Source: Lachnospiraceae bacterium OF09-6
GTDB lineage: Bacteria > Bacillota > Clostridia > Lachnospirales > Lachnospiraceae
Reading direction: 5' to 3'
Length of the DNA stretch: 64,000 nt
NCBI GenBank assembly: GCA_003435055.1
Contig: QUMM01000016.1
Coordinates: 6,637-70,636, forward strand
The notes beneath the pieces are model-generated. The model was not told the DNA's origin, did not search any database, and saw nothing but the letters and a program-made list of their open reading frames with translations. Position 1 is the first letter of the stretch, and each line of letters opens with the position of its first letter. Of the stretch, positions 1 to 8,610 are shown one piece after another. A program made the translations under genes and the position numbers.

Positions 1-1019
1 CAATGGTTGGAGACCCTTCAGGACGCAGTGATATGCGTCAGATGATGACAAAAGAGACGATTCAGCACAACTGTGACTGCTTTAAGAAGCAGATGTCCAA
101 GTTTATCGATTTCTCAGATGGCAAGGCATTGATGGTGAACAATGCAGACTGGCTGCTGGATCTGAATTATATCGAGCTGCTTCGAGATGTGGGAGCATGC
201 TTTTCGGTGAATAATATGCTTCGTGCAGAATGTTACAAGCAGAGAATGGAAAAGGGATTAAGTTTTCTGGAGTTCAACTACATGATCATGCAGAGTTACG
301 ATTTCTATGAATTATACCGTAAGTACGGATGTAACCTGCAGTTTGGTGGCGATGACCAGTGGAGCAACATGCTGGGTGGCCGTGAACTGATTCGCCGTAA
401 GCTGGGACTTTCTGAAGAAGATGCCAAAGCACAGGCTATGACCATTACTCTTCTCCTGAATTCAGAAGGAAAGAAGATGGGTAAGACACAGTCCGGTGCA
501 GTATGGCTGGATCCGAACAAGACATCTCCTTATGATTTCTATCAGTATTGGAGAAATGTAGGCGATGCTGATGTATTAAAATGTATCCGTATGCTGACAT
601 TCCTGCCACTGGAGCAGATTGATGAGATGGATAAATGGGAAGGAAGCCAGTTGAACCAGGCAAAAGAAATTCTGGCTTATGAACTGACTAAGCTGGTACA
701 CGGCGAAGAAGAAGCTTCCAGGGCTCAGGAAAGTGCCCGTGCACTGTTTTCCTCAGGTAATGCAGAAGATATGCCGACAGCAGAACTGGAAGATGGAGAT
801 TTCAAAGATGGAGCGGTAGATCTGATCTCTATGCTGGTAAAGGCGGAACTGGTTGGAACACGTTCCGAAGGACGCCGTGCGATTGAACAGGGTGGTGTGA
901 CACTGGATGGTGAGAAGATCACAGATATTCATTTTACACTGAAAAAAGAAGATATTCCGGAAGATGGACTTGTGCTCAAACGCGGAAAGAAGAAATTTAA
1001 AAAGATCATTGCAAAATAG
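1..1019 (+). CDS. tyrS: Tyrosyl-tRNA synthetase, 5'-truncated by the window edge
   Basis: This is a class I aminoacyl-tRNA synthetase that charges tRNA-Tyr in the cytosol. The visible frame begins inside the catalytic domain at GDPSGRSD, so about 70 N-terminal residues, including the HIGH-type motif, lie outside the window. The tyrosine-binding segment [10 protein letters not shown] is present. The KMSKS loop appears as KKMGKT near visible residue 157. A C-terminal S4-like RNA-binding domain is seen around [17 protein letters not shown]. The frame is already open at base 1, so the first ATG at base 3 is an internal methionine. alaS follows after 29 nt, which suggests co-transcription. The identification is confident. 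Confidence 0.96.
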   Translation, partial: MVGDPSGRSDMRQMMTKETIQHNCDCFKKQMSKFIDFSDGKALMVNNADWLLDLNYIELLRDVGACFSVNNMLRAECYKQRMEKGLSFLEFNYMIMQSYDFYELYRKYGCNLQFGGDDQWSNMLGGRELIRRKLGLSEEDAKAQAMTITLLLNSEGKKMGKTQSGAVWLDPNKTSPYDFYQYWRNVGDADVLKCIRMLTFLPLEQIDEMDKWEGSQLNQAKEILAYELTKLVHGEEEASRAQESARALFSSGNAEDMPTAELEDGDFKDGAVDLISMLVKAELVGTRSEGRRAIEQGGVTLDGEKITDIHFTLKKEDIPEDGLVLKRGKKKFKKIIAK

Positions 1020-1048
1020 AAGGTGTAGAACCTTTAAGGAGGAACAAT

Positions 1049-3688
1049 ATGAAAAAGTATGGAGTAAATGAACTTCGTAAGATGTATCTGGACTTTTTCG
1101 AGAGCAAAGGCCATCTGGTTATGAAAAGCTTTTCCCTCGTACCACAGAATGACAAGAGTCTGCTGCTGATTAATGCAGGTATGGCTCCGCTGAAGCCTTA
1201 TTTTACAGGAGCTGAGATCCCACCAAGAAGGCGTGTAGCTACCTGCCAGAAGTGTATTCGTACCGGCGATATTGAGAATGTAGGTAAGACCGCACGTCAT
1301 GGTACATTCTTTGAGATGCTGGGTAACTTCTCTTTTGGAGATTATTTCAAGCATGAAGCCATCAACTGGTCCTGGGAATTCCTGACGAAAGTAGTTGGAC
1401 TGGATCCGGATCGCCTGTATCCATCCGTGTATGTGGATGATGATGAAGCATTTGATATCTGGAATAAAGAAGTAGGTATTGCACCGGAACGTATTTTCCG
1501 TTTTGGTAAGGAAGACAACTTCTGGGAGCACGGTGCAGGACCTTGTGGACCATGTTCTGAGATCTACTATGACCGTGGAGAAAAGTATGGCTGTGGAAAA
1601 CCAGGCTGTACCGTAGGATGTGACTGTGACCGTTATATGGAGATCTGGAACAATGTATTTACCCAGTTCGAGAACGACGGTAATGGAAATTATACAACAC
1701 TGAAGAATAAAAATATTGATACCGGTATGGGACTGGAACGTCTGGCCAGTGTTGTACAGGATGTAGATTCTATTTTTGATGTAGATACTGTATGTGCACT
1801 GAGAAATCATGTATGTAAGATGGCAGGAAAGGTATATCAGGAAAACTACAAAGATGATGTATCCATTCGTTTGATTACAGACCATATCCGTTCTGCAACA
1901 TTTATGATTTCTGATGGTATTATGCCGACTAATGAAGGACGTGGATATGTACTGCGCCGTCTGATCCGTCGTGCAGCACGTCACGGCAAACTGCTTGGTA
2001 TTGAAGGACAGTTCCTTGCAGACTTAAGTGCAACAGTCATTGAAGGTTCCAAAGATGGATATCCGGAACTGGAAGAAAAGAAAGAATTCATCTTCAATGT
2101 TCTGAACAATGAAGAGAATCAGTTTAATAAGACAATTGATCAGGGACTTCGTATTCTGAATGATCTGGAAGAAGATCTGAAGGCTAAGGGAGAAAAGACA
2201 CTTGGAGGCGCAGATGCATTCAAGCTGTATGATACCTATGGATTCCCGATGGATCTGACGAAAGAGATCCTGGAAGAAAAAGGATATGAGATTGATGAAG
2301 CTGGTTTCCAGGCCGAGATGGATGCACAGAGAAAACGTGCCCGTGAAAGCCGCGAAGTGACCAACTACATGGGAGCAGATGCCACTGTTTACGATCAGAT
2401 CGATGTATCTGTCACTACAGAATTTACCGGATACACTACTCTGAAGGATGAGTCTGAGATCACAGTGCTTACTTCTGAAACTGAACTGGCAGATTCTCTG
2501 GTAGAAGGTCAGAAGGGAACGGTATTTACTGCGAAGACACCATTTTATGCTACCATGGGTGGACAGGAAGGTGACACAGGTGTGATCTATACAGAGAACG
2601 GTAAGTTCCAGGTAGAGGATACCATCAAGCTTCGTGGAGGAAAATATGGCCATGTTGGTCATATGGTTTCCGGTATGCTTTCCAAGGGTGATAAAGTGAC
2701 TCTGGAAGTAGCAGAGCAGGAAAGACTGGATACCTGCAAGAACCACAGTGCAACTCATCTGCTTCAGAAAGCATTGAAGACTGTGCTGGGAAGTCATGTA
2801 GAACAGAAAGGTTCTCTGGTTACGCCAACCAGATTGCGTTTTGACTTTGCGCATTTCCAGGCTATGACAGCAGAAGAGATTGCAAAGGTAGAAGAGATTG
2901 TGAATAAAGAGATCCAGGCAGCAATTCCGGTTGTGACTAAAGTAATGCCGATCGAAGAAGCAAAGAAGACCGGAGCAATGGCACTGTTTGGAGAAAAATA
3001 TGGTGAAGAAGTACGTGTAGTGTCTATGGGAGATTTCTCAGTAGAACTTTGCGGTGGTACACATGTGGCAAATACCAGCAGCATCGCACTGTTTAAGATT
3101 GTATCTGAAGCAGGTGTGGCAGCAGGGGTACGTCGTATCGAAGCACTGACTGGTAACAACGTGCTGGCTTATTACAAAGAGATGGAAGAGAAGATGGCAG
3201 AAGCTGCCAAAGCTCTCAAGACAACACCGGCTGAGATGCTGGAGAAGATTGCTCATTTACAGAAAGAGGTCAAAGATCTTCAGAGCGAAAATGAGTCCCT
3301 GAAGAGCAAGATGGCTCAGAACTCTCTGGGTGATGTTATGAGTAAAGTAACCGAAGTCAAAGGTGTCAAAGTACTGGCTACGGCAGTAGATGGTGTGGAT
3401 ATGAACGGACTTCGTGATCTGGGTGACCAGTTAAAAGAAAAACTGGGAGAAGGTGTCGTTGTACTGGCATCTGCCAAAGATGGAAAAGTCAGCCTTCTGG
3501 CAATGGCTACCGATGGAGCTATGAAAAAAGGTGCTCATGCAGGTAACCTGATTAAGGCTGCAGCAGCTATCGTTGGAGGTGGCGGCGGTGGACGTCCGAA
3601 TATGGCGCAGGCCGGCGGAAAGAACCCAGATGCTATTCCAGAAGCAATTGCTAAGATCCCAGAACTGGTAGAAGGACAGATCAAATAA
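1049..3688 (+). CDS. alaS: Alanyl-tRNA synthetase
   Basis: This is a class II synthetase that charges tRNA-Ala and edits mischarged Ser and Gly. At 879 aa it has the normal family length. The N-terminal catalytic core carries the motif RRVATCQKCIRTGDIENVG. The editing/zinc region has HSATH near residue 566 and CGGTH near residue 668, which together supply the metal ligands. A coiled-coil stretch around residues 715-755 leads to the C-terminal DHHA1 domain, with a glycine run followed by RPNMAQAGG. The ATG is preceded by AAGGAGG at good spacing. It lies 29 nt after tyrS. Several long open frames on the opposite strand are codon-bias shadows. Confidence 0.98.
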   Translation: MKKYGVNELRKMYLDFFESKGHLVMKSFSLVPQNDKSLLLINAGMAPLKPYFTGAEIPPRRRVATCQKCIRTGDIENVGKTARHGTFFEMLGNFSFGDYFKHEAINWSWEFLTKVVGLDPDRLYPSVYVDDDEAFDIWNKEVGIAPERIFRFGKEDNFWEHGAGPCGPCSEIYYDRGEKYGCGKPGCTVGCDCDRYMEIWNNVFTQFENDGNGNYTTLKNKNIDTGMGLERLASVVQDVDSIFDVDTVCALRNHVCKMAGKVYQENYKDDVSIRLITDHIRSATFMISDGIMPTNEGRGYVLRRLIRRAARHGKLLGIEGQFLADLSATVIEGSKDGYPELEEKKEFIFNVLNNEENQFNKTIDQGLRILNDLEEDLKAKGEKTLGGADAFKLYDTYGFPMDLTKEILEEKGYEIDEAGFQAEMDAQRKRARESREVTNYMGADATVYDQIDVSVTTEFTGYTTLKDESEITVLTSETELADSLVEGQKGTVFTAKTPFYATMGGQEGDTGVIYTENGKFQVEDTIKLRGGKYGHVGHMVSGMLSKGDKVTLEVAEQERLDTCKNHSATHLLQKALKTVLGSHVEQKGSLVTPTRLRFDFAHFQAMTAEEIAKVEEIVNKEIQAAIPVVTKVMPIEEAKKTGAMALFGEKYGEEVRVVSMGDFSVELCGGTHVANTSSIALFKIVSEAGVAAGVRRIEALTGNNVLAYYKEMEEKMAEAAKALKTTPAEMLEKIAHLQKEVKDLQSENESLKSKMAQNSLGDVMSKVTEVKGVKVLATAVDGVDMNGLRDLGDQLKEKLGEGVVVLASAKDGKVSLLAMATDGAMKKGAHAGNLIKAAAAIVGGGGGGRPNMAQAGGKNPDAIPEAIAKIPELVEGQIK

Positions 3689-3735
3689 AAAGTGGATAAG
3701 TAAACAAAAAAGGTGAATTTCCAGAAAGAAACTAC

Positions 3736-3764
3736 TTGACGAAAGTGGATAAAGTAGGTATAAT
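3736..3764 (+). promoter_or_regulatory. Sigma-A promoter of rpsU
   Basis: A near-consensus vegetative promoter is visible: TTGACG at 3736-3741, a 17-nt spacer, and TATAAT at 3759-3764. Transcription should start near 3771, leaving a leader of about 70 nt before rpsU. This makes rpsU a separate transcription unit from alaS. Confidence 0.85.
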
Positions 3765-3840
3765 CCTAATAGTGCAATAAAATAACCCAACAGTTGTATT
3801 ATGCACAATCTACAACTGGAGGGAGGTTAGGTGTGAGACA

Positions 3841-4017
3841 ATGTCAAATGTAATCGTAAAAGAAAACGAGACTTTGGACAGCGCTTTACGCCGTTTCAAG
3901 AGAAACTGCGCAAAAGCTGGTATCCAGCAGGAGATTCGTAAAAGAGAACATTACGAAAAACCAAGCGTTAGACGTAAGAAAAAATCCGAAGCTGCTCGTA
4001 AACGTAAATTTAACTAA
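3841..4017 (+). CDS. rpsU: 30S ribosomal protein S21
   Basis: This small basic protein of the 30S subunit is 58 aa long and begins [19 protein letters not shown]. It has the typical [19 protein letters not shown] stretch and a lysine/arginine-rich tail ending KRKFN, the usual S21 architecture and length. The start is the ATG after AGGTGTGAGACA; a longer GGAGGGAGG lies a little further upstream, so the ribosome site is spread out. It has its own strong promoter and a terminator directly after the stop, so it is monocistronic. Confidence 0.97.
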   Translation: MSNVIVKENETLDSALRRFKRNCAKAGIQQEIRKREHYEKPSVRRKKKSEAARKRKFN

Positions 4018-4026
4018 TGTGCAGAC

Positions 4027-4060
4027 AAATCCCTGGTCAATTTTTGAGCAGGGATTTTTT
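4027..4060 (+). terminator. Rho-independent terminator after rpsU
   Basis: A 9-bp stem AAATCCCTG/CAGGGATTT with a 13-nt loop runs into a T-run. It ends the rpsU transcript 10 nt after the stop codon. Confidence 0.9.
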
Positions 4061-4190
4061 CTGCCTAAAATACTGTAAAAGATATCTGTGGATTGCTTCA
4101 CACTCTTAGAATCCCATATATCGAAATAGGTAGTATATAACGTTTTTAGTGTTCATAAGTTGTACTATTAGAAAAAAGGGGCGTGGTGCA

Positions 4191-5360
4191 ATGATAAGAA
4201 ATGGAAAAATGTGTATACTGCTTTTTATTTTGTGGATATCCCTGTTTTATGGTATTTCATGGAACGCAGGGGCAGAGGATCTGGAACTGGCTTCCCAGGA
4301 GGCGGTGCTGATGGAGGCTTCCACTGGAAAAATCTTATTTGAGAAAGCTTCTCATGAGAAACGCAGTCCAGCCAGTGTAACGAAGATTATGACGGTACTT
4401 CTGGCTTTTGAAGCACTGGAAAATGGTCAGATTCATCTGGAGGATGAAGTAGTGACCAGTGCGTATGCCAAATCTATGGGAGGATCTCAGGTATTTCTGG
4501 AAGAAGGAGAGAAGCAGACAGTGCAGACTCTGCTGAAGTGTATTCTGGTTTCCTCGGGAAATGATGCCTCTGTGGCATTGGCGGAGTACATAGCAGGCAG
4601 TGAAATGGAGTTCGTCAACAAAATGAATGAAAAGGCAAAAAAATTGGGGATGAATGATACCCATTTTGTGGATTGCTGCGGCTTGACGGATTCGGACGAT
4701 CACTACACATCAGCCAATGATATCGCGCTAATGTCCCGGGAGTTGATTACCAGATTCCCGGAAGTTTTCGATTATACCACTATCTGGATGAAAAATATCA
4801 CCCATGTGACTCAGCGGGGAAGCAGCGAGTTTGGTCTGTCCAATACCAATAAACTGCTGCGCAGCTATAATGGCTGCAATGGATTAAAAACAGGCAGTAC
4901 CAGTAAAGCATTGTTCTGCGTATCAGCTACAGCATTGAGAAACGATATTCAGCTCATCAGCGTGATCATGGCCGGACCGGATTCCAAGACCAGATTCAAA
5001 GAGGCAGCACAGCTCCTGGACTATGGATTTGGAAAATGCCGCCTGTATACAGATGAAGAACAGATGAAATTCCCATCACTGAAGGTTCGAAAAGGGGTTC
5101 AAAATCAGGTTACCTGTCATGTGAAGGAAGATTTTCGATATCTGGACACTGATGGAAAAGATCTTGCCGGGATTCAGCGCAGTATTCAACTGGCGGATAC
5201 TGTCACAGCACCGGTACAGAAAGGAGAGACAGCGGGCTATCTGGTATATACACTGGATGGAAAAGAAATAGGAAGAAGCGAGCTGGTATTCGATAAGAGC
5301 GTAGAAAAAGCCGGGTATGGATTCTGTGTGAAAAAGGCGTGGGAAGTGTATAGTATGTGA
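4191..5360 (+). CDS. Serine-type D-Ala-D-Ala carboxypeptidase (DacF/PBP5-like)
   Basis: This is a low-molecular-weight penicillin-binding protein that trims the terminal D-Ala from peptidoglycan stem peptides outside the membrane. The peptidase S11 triad is complete: SVTK at residues 62-65, SGN at 122-124 and KTG at 233-235. A signal peptide occupies the first 28 residues or so (CILLFILWISLFYG then AGAED). A C-terminal PBP5-type domain follows the catalytic domain. The ATG at 4191 has AAGGGG nine bases upstream. An in-frame GTG at 4149 would add 14 non-signal-like residues and is less likely. A paralogue lies at 17537-18741. Confidence 0.93.
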   Translation: MIRNGKMCILLFILWISLFYGISWNAGAEDLELASQEAVLMEASTGKILFEKASHEKRSPASVTKIMTVLLAFEALENGQIHLEDEVVTSAYAKSMGGSQVFLEEGEKQTVQTLLKCILVSSGNDASVALAEYIAGSEMEFVNKMNEKAKKLGMNDTHFVDCCGLTDSDDHYTSANDIALMSRELITRFPEVFDYTTIWMKNITHVTQRGSSEFGLSNTNKLLRSYNGCNGLKTGSTSKALFCVSATALRNDIQLISVIMAGPDSKTRFKEAAQLLDYGFGKCRLYTDEEQMKFPSLKVRKGVQNQVTCHVKEDFRYLDTDGKDLAGIQRSIQLADTVTAPVQKGETAGYLVYTLDGKEIGRSELVFDKSVEKAGYGFCVKKAWEVYSM

Positions 5361-5410
5361 GAAAATACATATGTGTAATTGAAAAATATAAGAAAAAATA
5401 ATTGCTTGAA

Positions 5411-5446
5411 GGGAATCGGAATTATATCTGATTCTCTTTTTGTTTT
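5411..5446 (+). terminator. Terminator after the carboxypeptidase gene
   Basis: An 8-bp stem GAATCGGA/TCTGATTC, with one G-U pair and a short loop, is followed by CTTTTTGTTTT. It separates the backbone gene from the restriction-modification island that starts just after it. Confidence 0.75.
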
Positions 5447-5472
5447 GAACAAAGAATGTAATATGATATACT
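5445..5472 (+). promoter_or_regulatory. Candidate promoter of the hsdMSR operon
   Basis: TTGAAC at 5445-5450 and TATACT at 5467-5472 are separated by 16 nt. They lie about 58 nt before hsdM and overlap the end of the preceding terminator's T-run. No other good promoter is seen before hsdM. Confidence 0.5.
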
Positions 5473-5530
5473 ATACCATAACAGTAGTAAAAATTTGTGT
5501 TAAAACATAAGAGAAAAAGAGGATTGTAGA

Positions 5531-7312
5531 ATGAAGAGTAGTAACGATTTAATTACAAACGTTGGCAAAAATTCCAACGATACAGCAGCTCTTGTATGGT
5601 CTGTCGCAGATGATCTTGTAGGAGCATATAAACCACATGAATATGGTCTGGTTATTTTACCAATGACGGTAATTAAACGTTTTCATGATTGCTTGCTACC
5701 AACACATCAGGCAGTTCTTGATACCTATAAGAAAGTAGAAAAATTAGCCGTGAAAGATGGATTCCTGCGTAAAGCGTCGGGTTATCAGTTTTACAATACA
5801 AGTCCATTTACATTTAAGACATTAATTGCAGATCCGGAAAATATTGTGGATAATTTTAAAGCATATCTAAATGGATTTTCTGATAATGTGCAGGATATTC
5901 TTGCACGTATGGATTTCGATTCTCAGATTAAGCACATGGAAGAAGCAGGTCTTCTCTATCAGGTAATCTCTGATTTCTGTACAGATAAGGGCGATTTTTC
6001 ACCTGAGAAAATCAGTGCTGTTGATATGGGATATGTGTTTGAAAACCTTGTTCGTAGATTCTCTGAGTCTTATAACGAAGAAGCAGGAGCACATTTCACA
6101 AGTCGTGACATTATCTATTTGATGAGTGATCTTCTTGTGGCTGGTGATGAATCTGTATTTACAGGAGATGGCATTTCAAAGACCGTCTATGATATGACAA
6201 TGGGAACATCTCAGATGCTGACCTGTATGGAAGAAAGATTGAAACAGATGGATGCGGATGCAGACATTACTGTATTTGGTCAGGAGTTCAATCCATTTAC
6301 ATTCGGTATTGCAAAAGCTGATATGCTTATCCGTGGCGGTGACCCTAACAATATGCAGTTCGGTGATACTTTGTCTGATGATAAGTTCAGTGGATATAAG
6401 TTTGATTATATTATCAGCAACCCTCCGTTCGGTATTCCGTGGAAACGTGAGGAAAAAGAGGTCACAGCTGAATTTAAGAAAGGTACAGCAGGAAGATTTG
6501 CACCGGGATTGCCAGCAAAGGGTGATGGACAGCTTCTGTTCATGCTGAACGGTCTTGCAAAGTTAAAAGATGATGGTCAGATGGCAATTATCCAGAATGG
6601 TTCATCTTTGTTCAATGGTGATGCTGGTTCTGGTCCTTCCGAGATTCGTAGATATTTAATCGAGAATGACTGGCTGGATGCCATTGTACAGTTGCCAAAT
6701 AATGCTTTTTACAATACAAGTATTGCAACATATATCTGGATTGTAATGAAGAATAAGCCCGTGACACATCAGGGAAAAGTGCAGTTGATTGATGCATCTG
6801 TTTGTTGCTCAGCGAGACGTAAGAATATTGGTTCAAAGAACGTAGATATTACAAAGGCTTGTCGTGATTTAATTATTGAAGTGTATGGTGCGTATGCAGA
6901 TGGTACATACAATGGTGTAGATGAAAATGACAATACAATCGTTGTAAAGAGTAAGGTCATGGATGCCATTGACCTTGGCTATAACAAGATTGTAGTGGAG
7001 ACACCACAGCTGGATGAGAACGGCAATGTTGTCATGAGGAAAAAGAAACCAGTAGCTGATACATCAAAACGTGATACAGAGAATGTACCACTGGCAGAAG
7101 ATATTGATGTTTACTTTGAACGTGAGGTCATTCCGTACAATCCGCAGGCTTGGATTGATAAATCCAAAACAAAAGTGGGATATGAAATTCCGTTCACCAG
7201 AACATTCTATGAATACAAGCAGATTGAACTATCAGATGTGATTGCAGCACGCATTGAAGAACATGAAAAGAGCTTGATGGCAAAATTGCATGATTTGTTC
7301 GGGGGTGAATGA
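5531..7312 (+). CDS. hsdM: Type I restriction-modification system, methyltransferase subunit
   Basis: This is the N6-adenine methyltransferase subunit of a type I system; with HsdS it modifies the host's recognition sites. The 593-aa protein has an N-terminal HsdM helical domain, then FTSRDIIYLMSDLL, the SAM-binding motif I in the variant form DMTMGTSQML, and the catalytic motif NPPFGIPW (N-P-P-F) near residue 299. Motif I departs from the common DPxCGTGG form; I believe this belongs to an HsdM subfamily and do not read it as inactivation. AGAGG precedes the ATG. The stop overlaps the start region of hsdS (ATGA), which indicates translational coupling. Confidence 0.95.
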   Translation: MKSSNDLITNVGKNSNDTAALVWSVADDLVGAYKPHEYGLVILPMTVIKRFHDCLLPTHQAVLDTYKKVEKLAVKDGFLRKASGYQFYNTSPFTFKTLIADPENIVDNFKAYLNGFSDNVQDILARMDFDSQIKHMEEAGLLYQVISDFCTDKGDFSPEKISAVDMGYVFENLVRRFSESYNEEAGAHFTSRDIIYLMSDLLVAGDESVFTGDGISKTVYDMTMGTSQMLTCMEERLKQMDADADITVFGQEFNPFTFGIAKADMLIRGGDPNNMQFGDTLSDDKFSGYKFDYIISNPPFGIPWKREEKEVTAEFKKGTAGRFAPGLPAKGDGQLLFMLNGLAKLKDDGQMAIIQNGSSLFNGDAGSGPSEIRRYLIENDWLDAIVQLPNNAFYNTSIATYIWIVMKNKPVTHQGKVQLIDASVCCSARRKNIGSKNVDITKACRDLIIEVYGAYADGTYNGVDENDNTIVVKSKVMDAIDLGYNKIVVETPQLDENGNVVMRKKKPVADTSKRDTENVPLAEDIDVYFEREVIPYNPQAWIDKSKTKVGYEIPFTRTFYEYKQIELSDVIAARIEEHEKSLMAKLHDLFGGE

Positions 7313-7314
7313 TT

Positions 7315-8607
7315 ATGGCAATGAAAGAAAGTGGAATTGAGTGGGTAGGATTGATTCCTGACACGTGGAGTGTAATTCCCAATAAGTATGTAATGCATAA
7401 AGAAAAGAATTTATGTGAAAAGTGGACAGGCGAAGATGTAATGTCATTGACTATGAATGGTGTAATCGTAAGGGATTTGCAAAATCCAACGGGTAAAATG
7501 CCTGCTACATTTGATGGTTACCAGTATATTGAAGACGGCGATTTGCTTATGTGTCTTTTTGACATTGATGTAACGCCTAGATGTGTTGGTAAAGTTATGC
7601 ATGATGGTGTAACCAGTCCGGCATATAGTAATTTTAAAATACATGACAATGCATCAAGAGATTATTTTTACTATTATTATTTGATGGTGGATAATACGAA
7701 AGAATTATTGCATTTAGCAAAGAATTTGCGACATTCCTTTACAGAGGAACAGCTTGGACAGTTGAAAATTCCAATGCCACCATTATTTGAACAGCAAGCT
7801 ATTGCCGATTATTTGGACGAAACTTGTTCCAAAATTGATGAAATCATTGCAGAAGCAAAGGCAAGCATTGATGAATATAAGGAACTGAAACAGTCTGTAA
7901 TTTTTGAAGCAGTTACAAAAGGTCTTGATAAGAATGTAAAGATGAAAGATTCTGGCGTTGAGTGGATTGGTAATATTCCATCGAGTTGGCAGTTAAGAAA
8001 GCTAAAAACATTTACAGTAATGATATCAAAGGGAACAACACCTAAAGATATGTCAAATGTTAAGACTGCATTATATTGTGTTCGATATTTAAAGTCAGAA
8101 AATATAAAAAATAATCATTTAGATATTGTACCTGAATTTTATATCACAGAAGAAACACATAATGAATTATCACGTTCTAAATTGAACTGTAACGATATTT
8201 TGTTTGTTATTGCAGGCGCATCAATCGGAAAAGTGGCAATTATGGATGAAAATTTGTTACCAGCAAATACCAATCAAGCAAACGCTTTTATTCGTATTAA
8301 AGATGAATTTATGGATTCTATAGAATATTTGTGGATGTTACTTCAATCAGTAATTGTCAAAGAAGTAATTAATCGTTATTCAGTTCAATCTGCGCAGCCT
8401 AATATTTCGATGGAAAATCTTGGAAATATTAAACTCCCATATCCATTATCAAAACGAGAACGCAATAATATCATGAATTATTTAAGAGAAAAAATTGATG
8501 CAATTGATTTCCTCATTGCTGAAAAAGAATCTCTTATCAATGAACTTGAAGCATACAAGAAATCACTGATTTATGAAGTGGTAACAGGAAAAAGAAGGGT
8601 GGTATAA
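7315..8607 (+). CDS. hsdS: Type I restriction-modification system, specificity subunit
   Basis: HsdS chooses the bipartite DNA target for both the methylase and the restriction complex. Two half-subunits are visible. Each opens with a conserved element (KESGIEWVGLIPDTW near the start, KDSGVEWIGNIPSSW near residue 217) followed by a target-recognition domain and then a helical spacer (FEQQAIADYLDETCSKIDEI; RNNIMNYLREKIDAIDFLI). The second recognition domain is visibly richer in A+T than its flanks, as expected for a region exchanged by recombination. The start at 7315 is chosen because GGGGGTG sits 7 nt upstream; an ATG at 7309 overlapping the hsdM stop is too close to it. Only one specificity gene is present. 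Confidence 0.93.
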   Translation: MAMKESGIEWVGLIPDTWSVIPNKYVMHKEKNLCEKWTGEDVMSLTMNGVIVRDLQNPTGKMPATFDGYQYIEDGDLLMCLFDIDVTPRCVGKVMHDGVTSPAYSNFKIHDNASRDYFYYYYLMVDNTKELLHLAKNLRHSFTEEQLGQLKIPMPPLFEQQAIADYLDETCSKIDEIIAEAKASIDEYKELKQSVIFEAVTKGLDKNVKMKDSGVEWIGNIPSSWQLRKLKTFTVMISKGTTPKDMSNVKTALYCVRYLKSENIKNNHLDIVPEFYITEETHNELSRSKLNCNDILFVIAGASIGKVAIMDENLLPANTNQANAFIRIKDEFMDSIEYLWMLLQSVIVKEVINRYSVQSAQPNISMENLGNIKLPYPLSKRERNNIMNYLREKIDAIDFLIAEKESLINELEAYKKSLIYEVVTGKRRVV

Positions 8608-8610
8608 CCT

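Noticed and set aside
1034..3808. Long open frames on the minus strand opposite alaS (up to 316 codons)
   Set aside because: They lie fully antisense to a well-conserved gene, have no ribosome sites, and arise from its codon bias.
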